A DNA stretch of 64,000 bases from Candidatus Nanopelagicaceae bacterium (lineage in GTDB: Bacteria; Actinomycetota; Actinomycetes; Nanopelagicales; Nanopelagicaceae), in contig VEQG01000002.1 in assembly GCA_018883345.1 (NCBI GenBank), positions 33,708-97,707 on the forward strand. The letters are read 5' to 3'. Below the pieces are notes generated by a model. The model searched no databases. It had not been told where the DNA came from and saw nothing but the letters and a program-made list of their open reading frames with translations. Positions 58,476 to 64,000 of the stretch are shown here, one piece after another; within the stretch, counting starts at the first letter, position 1, and every line of letters begins with the position of its first letter. The translations under genes were made by a program, and so were the position numbers.

Positions 58476-60700
58476 ACGACGCGAGTAGCCGTAAGAGAGA
58501 TTCTGAACGTCGAACTCGTGTTCATTTATCGTTCTTCGATAGAGTCAAATTTTTAATACTCTTTTCAGTTACGTATCTCGTTTTAGTGTGGGCGCTTTTA
58601 TCCGAAAACCCGCTTTATAGCTTTGCGGATGCAGCTGCGGAAGTAGCAAACCAGCGAGTTTGGTTATTCTGGCTAGCCGGAATAGAAGTGTTAAGACAAG
58701 TTCACTTCTTAATCTCAGAATTTATCTCGCCATATCATCGTCTATGGCAGTGGTACTTTAAAAGTGTAGACCGAGTTCTGCATCTGTTCTCTGATTGGAC
58801 TAGGTATCGACTATCTAGGGTAATCAAAGCGTTAATTTGGATTGCAATACTCTCAGTTATTTTGGGTGCAGTTTACGATCTTCCACCGGCGCAAGCTCTC
58901 TTTATGGCACCACAAGCACTTTGGAGCGCATTACCAATGATTGCGCAACTGCTTTTTGCAGTGGTCTTCGTGCTCATTCAATTTGTTGCGATTTTCTGGT
59001 TCTTAAGCCGTGGTGGTATTGACACATATTTTCCAGATGACATTAATACCCGATTTAGCGATGTTTGGGGACAAGATCACGTAGTCGAACGAATTCGCGA
59101 AAATTTACTCTTCTTAGAAGATCCAGAATCTATCGAACGTCATGGCGGTTATGTCCCAGGCGGATTGTTGCTTTGGGGTCCGCCAGGCACTGGAAAAACT
59201 CTGATGGCAGAAGCGATGGCCGGAGAAACTGGAAAGCCATTTATCTTTGTTGATCCAGGCGCATTTAACAATATGTTTTTCGGCGTTGGCGTACTTAAAG
59301 TTAAATCTCTTTTCCGTAAGTTAAGAAAATTAGCGCTTCGTTACGGTGGCGTAGTTGTATTTTTCGATGAAGCAGATGCCCTTGGAAATCGTGGAATCGT
59401 TACTACAGGTCAGCGGATGGAACCAGATAAGTGTCATGGTGGTAACTATTTATCTGAGAGCGCAAATAATCTTCTAACTCGCGAAAAATTTGTGGTTGGC
59501 GGTGCTGCTAACGGTGGCGGTGGTGGCATGGGCACGCTGCAAGCGCTTTTGACTGAGCTCTCTGGACTAAAGAAGCCACGGGGATTTTTTAATCGAATTA
59601 TTCGACGAACTTTAGGAATGCGTCCGAAGAATCCTCCTAAGTATCGAATATTGGTGGTTATGGCAACCAATATGCCGGAAGCACTAGATGAAGCATTGTT
59701 ACGTCCTGGACGTATCGATCGTATGTATCGAGTTGGTTATCCAAGCAAGAATGGACGCGTCCGTACCTATCAAGGATATTTAGATAAAGTTTCGCATAAT
59801 TTGTCTCCAGAAGAGATTGAAAAATTAGCGATCATGACCCCATATTCAACTGGCGCGACAATCAAAGACATGATTAACGAAGCCTTGATTATGGCAATCC
59901 GCGATGGCCGCGTTGCTATTACTTGGGCAGATGTGCTTCGCGCGAAGCAGCAGAAAGAGCTTGGACCTTCTGAAGATGTCGAATACATCGAACGAGAAAG
60001 ACATGCAATCGCAGTTCATGAAGCTTGCCATGCGGTTATTGCATATCGTGTTCGTCAGCATATGACAATTGATTTAGCAACTATTGAAAAGGGAAGTGAC
60101 TATCTAGGAATGGTTGCAAGTATCCCACCTGATGATCAATTCACAAGATGGAAGAGCGAATATCAATCAGATATTTTGGTATCACTTGCATCTCTAGCTG
60201 GAGAGCGCATGTTCTTTGAAGGAGATAATTCTTCAGGTGTTTCAGGAGACTTGGATTCGGCAACCACAATTGCAAGTTTGATGGAAGGTCATTGGGGAAT
60301 GGGTTCGACCATTTCATCACATGTTTCGAATAGGAGATTTGAAGTAGGAGCTCCTGGTGGTGGTCGCGGTAAGGATCAAGATGATCGCGAGCTACGTCGT
60401 GCTTTGTCGGATCGAATTGAAGATAATTTAAACCAGTTGCTTGAAAGAGCAGAGCAGTTACTGAAACAAAACAAGCGCGAAGTGCTGGCCTTGGCTCATG
60501 CTCTAGAGACCTACAAGACGCTACCTGGTGATGATGTAGTAGCTGTAATAAATTGCGAAGCGGGCACAATCGCTGATGGACGACCTTATGCTGATAACGC
60601 TTTTATCAAGCAAATTGAGGCTTATCACAAAGCTTGCGTTATTGCCCACAGAGAACATCGCGCACCGGAAATTCCGCTTCCAGTATTTAAACAGGGTTAA
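58472..60700 (+). CDS. Membrane-anchored FtsH-like AAA+ zinc metalloprotease
   Basis: N-terminal TMs; Walker A GPPGTGKTLMAEAMAGE; Walker B VVFFDEADALG; HEACH zinc motif; downstream SGVSGDLDSATTIAS third-ligand region. Confidence 0.88.
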   Translation: MNDASSRKRDSERRTRVHLSFFDRVKFLILFSVTYLVLVWALLSENPLYSFADAAAEVANQRVWLFWLAGIEVLRQVHFLISEFISPYHRLWQWYFKSVDRVLHLFSDWTRYRLSRVIKALIWIAILSVILGAVYDLPPAQALFMAPQALWSALPMIAQLLFAVVFVLIQFVAIFWFLSRGGIDTYFPDDINTRFSDVWGQDHVVERIRENLLFLEDPESIERHGGYVPGGLLLWGPPGTGKTLMAEAMAGETGKPFIFVDPGAFNNMFFGVGVLKVKSLFRKLRKLALRYGGVVVFFDEADALGNRGIVTTGQRMEPDKCHGGNYLSESANNLLTREKFVVGGAANGGGGGMGTLQALLTELSGLKKPRGFFNRIIRRTLGMRPKNPPKYRILVVMATNMPEALDEALLRPGRIDRMYRVGYPSKNGRVRTYQGYLDKVSHNLSPEEIEKLAIMTPYSTGATIKDMINEALIMAIRDGRVAITWADVLRAKQQKELGPSEDVEYIERERHAIAVHEACHAVIAYRVRQHMTIDLATIEKGSDYLGMVASIPPDDQFTRWKSEYQSDILVSLASLAGERMFFEGDNSSGVSGDLDSATTIASLMEGHWGMGSTISSHVSNRRFEVGAPGGGRGKDQDDRELRRALSDRIEDNLNQLLERAEQLLKQNKREVLALAHALETYKTLPGDDVVAVINCEAGTIADGRPYADNAFIKQIEAYHKACVIAHREHRAPEIPLPVFKQG

Positions 60701-60751
60701 TGTTGCTTATTAAACCGTAACGCTTTCCTAACTCTAGGGTTACAAGTTTGA

Positions 60752-60763
60752 TAAGGTGAGCAC
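60752..60763 (+). promoter_or_regulatory. Putative leaderless promoter (TAAGGT-N6-ATG) of DUF948 gene
   Basis: TAAGGT GAGCAC ATG(60764); TAAGGTGAG could alternatively act as a ribosome-binding site. Confidence 0.35.
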
Positions 60764-61117
60764 ATGGGACCAGGTGGAATTGCGACAATCATCGCGGCAT
60801 GTTCTTTGCTAGTAATTGCAGTAGCTATCGGATATGCCGTGATTAGGCTAGGTCGCCTAATCGACGAAGCTAAGGTGTCACTTAAGACCTTTACCGACGA
60901 AACTTCGCCATTGATTAAAGAATCTACTCGTACCGTCGAACTAGTAAACGGTCCGCTTGAGAGCATTAACAAGATTTCCAAGAATATCGAAACCATGTCT
61001 GACAAAATCACCGGAGCTACCGAATCATTTGTGGATAAAGGTGGCCCAGCAGTCAAGACTCTCGGCCTGATTGCATCGGCCGCATCAGCATCCAAGAAAC
61101 GCGGAAAGAGAAAATAA
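60764..61117 (+). CDS. DUF948 single-pass membrane protein
   Basis: GPGGIATIIAACSLLVIAVAIGYAVIRLGRLIDEAKVSLKTFTDETSPLIKESTRTVELVN; immediately upstream of alaS. Confidence 0.85.
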   Translation: MGPGGIATIIAACSLLVIAVAIGYAVIRLGRLIDEAKVSLKTFTDETSPLIKESTRTVELVNGPLESINKISKNIETMSDKITGATESFVDKGGPAVKTLGLIASAASASKKRGKRK

Positions 61118-63790
61118 TTGGAATCCGCCGATATTCGCGCACGATGGTTGCGCTTTTTTGAGTCTGGCAATCGAGAGAATTTACCTCACGTAGTTGTTCC
61201 CTCTGCATCACTAATTGCAGATGATCCAAACTTGTTGTTAGTAAACGCTGGCATGGTTCCTTTTAAGCCATTCTTCCTTGGCGAGGTTACGCCTCCATAC
61301 AAGCGAGCCACCTCGGTACAAAAATGCGTCAGAACTTTAGATATCGATGAAGTTGGAAAAACCACTCGTCATGCTTCTTTCTTCCAAATGTGCGGCAACT
61401 TTTCGTTTGGAGATTACTTCAAAGAGGGTGCGATATCGCTAGCTTGGGATTTGCTTACTCGTCCTGTAATTGATGGCGGTTATGGATTTCCCGAAAGCCG
61501 TCTTTGGGTAACAGTTTACGAAGACGATGATGAGGCAGCTGATATTTGGCATAAGAAAATAGGTGTACCTAAAGAGCGCATACAACGACGCGACATGAAC
61601 GATAACTACTGGTCTATGGGCGTTCCCGGACCATGTGGACCTTGTTCAGAGATTTATTACGATCGCGGACCAGAATATGGCCGTGATGGTGGACCGATTG
61701 CAGACGAAGAGCGTTACTTAGAGGTATGGAATTTAGTTTTCATGCAGTTCGAGCGCGGAGCTGGTGCCGGTAAAACTGATTATCCAATTCTCGGAGAACT
61801 GCCAAATAAGAATATTGATACTGGTCTAGGTTTAGAACGCATGGCGGCAATTTTGCAAGGTGTTGAGAATATTTATGAAATCGATACCACCAAAATTATT
61901 CTTGATAAGGCCGTGGATTTAACCGGTATCAAATATGGCTCTGCTGCTAAGAGCGACATCTCACTTCGTGTTATTGCTGACCACGCTCGCACTGCTGCGA
62001 TGCTTATTTGCGATGGCGTTACCCCAGGTAATGAAGGGCGCGGCTATGTACTTCGCAGAATGATGCGTCGAACAATCAGAAATATGCGTCTGCTTGGCTC
62101 TCAAGAACCGATCATCAAAGAATTAATTGACGCCTCGATCAAAGCTATGGGTCCTCAGTATCCAGAGTTGGTAACGGATCAAATTCGTATCCAAAAGGTT
62201 GCAATTGCTGAAGAAGAATCGTTCTTGCAAACTCTGAAATCTGGAACCCAAATTTTTGACACCGCAGCTAATGAAATCAAAGGCAGCGGCGGAAAAGTTC
62301 TTTCAGGCGATGCTGCCTTTAAGTTGCACGATACTTACGGTTTTCCGATTGATTTAACTTTGGAAATGGCTACCGAACAGGGTCTTGAAGTAGACGCTGA
62401 TGGTTTCCGCCGATTAATGAAAGAGCAGAAGGATCGAGCCAAAGCAGACTCCAAAGCAAAGAAAAGCGGACATACAGATTTAACTGAATATCGAAAGATT
62501 GCTGATGAAAGCGGCCTCTCTGAATTCATTGGTTATGCATCAACTGAATCCGAAGCAAAGGTGCGCGGACTTTTAGTTGACGGTAAGAGCTCAATGTCAG
62601 CATCCGAAGGGGATGAGATTGAGATAGTGCTTGATCGCACTCCTTTTTACGCCGAAGGCGGCGGACAATTAGCTGACGGCGGTTTGATAACGCTTGCCAA
62701 TGGAACCAAAATACAAATTGACGATGTTCAAGCGCCAGTTCCTTCTTTAAGCATTCACCGAGGTCGAGTGATTGTTGGTTCGGTAGAGGTGGGAAATGAA
62801 GTCCTCGCTACCATCGATTTAGAACGTAGAAGAGCAATTTCACGTGCACATAGCGCAACTCATATGGTGCATAAAGCTTTCCGTGAAATTCTTGGTGAAA
62901 CCGCAACGCAAGCAGGATCCGAAAATTCACCAGGACGTTTCCGATTCGATTTTCCTTCAACCGGAGCGGTGCCAGCTTCAGTATTAAATGACGTTGAAGC
63001 ACGAGTCAATTCATTATTACTTGAAGATTGGGAAGTTACCGCTGAAATCATGAGCCAAGATGATGCGAAAAAACTAGGCGCAATGGCGCTCTTTGGAGAG
63101 AAGTATGGCGATCGAGTTCGTGTAGTCAGCGTTGGTGATTGGGCGCGTGAACTATGTGGAGGCACACATGTTGCTCGCACTGGTCAATTAGGTGTTGTTA
63201 AATTGCTTTCGGAGTCATCGATCGGCGCAGGTGTAAGAAGAGTTGAAGCTTTAGTTGGTGCTGATGCTTATAAATTCCTTGCGCGAGAACATGTTTTGGT
63301 TAATCAATTAACAGATTTGATTAAGGGCGCTAAATCTGAAGAGTTGCCGGAACGTATCGCTGATCTAATAGCCAAATTGAAGGATGTCGAGAAAGAACTT
63401 GGACAAGTTAGATCTCAGCAAGCTTTGGCTCAAGTTTCAGGTTTACTTGAAACAGCTAAACAAGTTGGTGAATTTAAATTCCTGGCTGCCCAGATTGGGG
63501 ATGGAATTGGTGTTGAAGATTTGCGAACAATGGCGCTGGATATCAAGAATCGCTTAGGTGAATCTGTAGTTGCGCTTGCGAGCGTCGCATCGGACAAACC
63601 AATAATTGTTGTAGCAACTTCGGAGCTTCCTCGCAGCAAAGGTGCAAAAGCTGGAGCACTTGTAAAGATTGCATCTGGCGTACTTGGTGGTGGTGGCGGC
63701 GGTAAGGATGATTTCGCACAAGGTGGCGGAGTGAATATCTCTGAAATTCCTAACGCGCTTATCGCAATTGAAAAGGCGCTAGCCAACTGA
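61118..63790 (+). CDS. alaS: Alanyl-tRNA synthetase
   Basis: TTG start abutting the upstream stop; [54 protein letters not shown]. Confidence 0.97.
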   Translation: MESADIRARWLRFFESGNRENLPHVVVPSASLIADDPNLLLVNAGMVPFKPFFLGEVTPPYKRATSVQKCVRTLDIDEVGKTTRHASFFQMCGNFSFGDYFKEGAISLAWDLLTRPVIDGGYGFPESRLWVTVYEDDDEAADIWHKKIGVPKERIQRRDMNDNYWSMGVPGPCGPCSEIYYDRGPEYGRDGGPIADEERYLEVWNLVFMQFERGAGAGKTDYPILGELPNKNIDTGLGLERMAAILQGVENIYEIDTTKIILDKAVDLTGIKYGSAAKSDISLRVIADHARTAAMLICDGVTPGNEGRGYVLRRMMRRTIRNMRLLGSQEPIIKELIDASIKAMGPQYPELVTDQIRIQKVAIAEEESFLQTLKSGTQIFDTAANEIKGSGGKVLSGDAAFKLHDTYGFPIDLTLEMATEQGLEVDADGFRRLMKEQKDRAKADSKAKKSGHTDLTEYRKIADESGLSEFIGYASTESEAKVRGLLVDGKSSMSASEGDEIEIVLDRTPFYAEGGGQLADGGLITLANGTKIQIDDVQAPVPSLSIHRGRVIVGSVEVGNEVLATIDLERRRAISRAHSATHMVHKAFREILGETATQAGSENSPGRFRFDFPSTGAVPASVLNDVEARVNSLLLEDWEVTAEIMSQDDAKKLGAMALFGEKYGDRVRVVSVGDWARELCGGTHVARTGQLGVVKLLSESSIGAGVRRVEALVGADAYKFLAREHVLVNQLTDLIKGAKSEELPERIADLIAKLKDVEKELGQVRSQQALAQVSGLLETAKQVGEFKFLAAQIGDGIGVEDLRTMALDIKNRLGESVVALASVASDKPIIVVATSELPRSKGAKAGALVKIASGVLGGGGGGKDDFAQGGGVNISEIPNALIAIEKALAN

Positions 63791-64000
63791 TGTCTTTCGG
63801 CCGCCGACTGGGAATCGATTACGGCCAGGTAAGAGTTGGTTTGGCCATTTGCGACAACGAAGGGCTGGTAGCGACACCCTTAACCACGTTAAAGAATGAT
63901 AAATCGCTATTTAACAACCTTGAAAATATTATCGCTGAAAATAATGTGGTCGGAATATTCCTTGGAAAGCCTAAGCATCTGAGTGGGGTCGAGGGTGCGA
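63790..64000 (+). CDS. ruvX: YqgF/RuvX-family putative Holliday junction resolvase (3' truncated by window edge)
   Basis: ATG at 63790 overlapping the alaS stop (TGATG): [37 protein letters not shown]... Confidence 0.88.
   Translation, partial: MSFGRRLGIDYGQVRVGLAICDNEGLVATPLTTLKNDKSLFNNLENIIAENNVVGIFLGKPKHLSGVEGA

Noticed and set aside
60141-60569. 142-aa antisense ORF in the FtsH-like gene
   Set aside because: Shadow ORF; no independent start context or family features
1-64000. CRISPR, prophage, transposase, toxin-antitoxin or restriction-modification systems
   Set aside because: Looked for repeat arrays, integrase/transposase and TA motifs in the ORF list; none seen. The window appears to be core chromosome rather than accessory DNA

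Overview
This 64-kb window looks like chromosomal core of a low-GC, compact actinobacterium. My inference, from gene order and protein style, is a freshwater acI/Nanopelagicales-like lineage. It encodes about 69 genes in tightly packed operons: 2-oxoglutarate dehydrogenase E2/Lpd, PepA, GcvT, a cobalamin-riboswitch-controlled ECF vitamin transporter, the bc1-aa3 respiratory supercomplex (ctaCDF, uppP, qcrBAC, ctaE), trpD, a DrrAB-type ABC exporter, tRNA-Val/Cys/Gly, pabB/pabC, thrS-HIT-pgsA-patA-pimA, pdxST, yebC-ruvCAB-secDF-rel, hisS-aspS, an FtsH-like AAA protease, DUF948-alaS and ruvX. I saw no prophage, CRISPR array, transposon or classical defence island. The most interesting signals are: (1) many operon heads with a TANNNT -10 box about 6-8 nt upstream of the start codon (leaderless promoters), including five divergent gene pairs with only 23-32 bp between start codons; in two of these the -10 boxes share a central TA (ANNNTANNNT); (2) a stand-alone degenerate EF-G-like G domain (pseudo-GTPase) antisense inside the thrS-HIT-pgsA-pimA cluster; (3) a cobalamin riboswitch plus terminator ahead of a secreted protein and an ECF transporter; (4) a uppP gene with no ATG/GTG/TTG start upstream of its catalytic motif; (5) an FtsH-like metalloprotease with an unusual insert in its AAA domain; (6) absence of yajC between ruvB and secD. 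Assignments rest on reading motifs and gene order; no database search was run.
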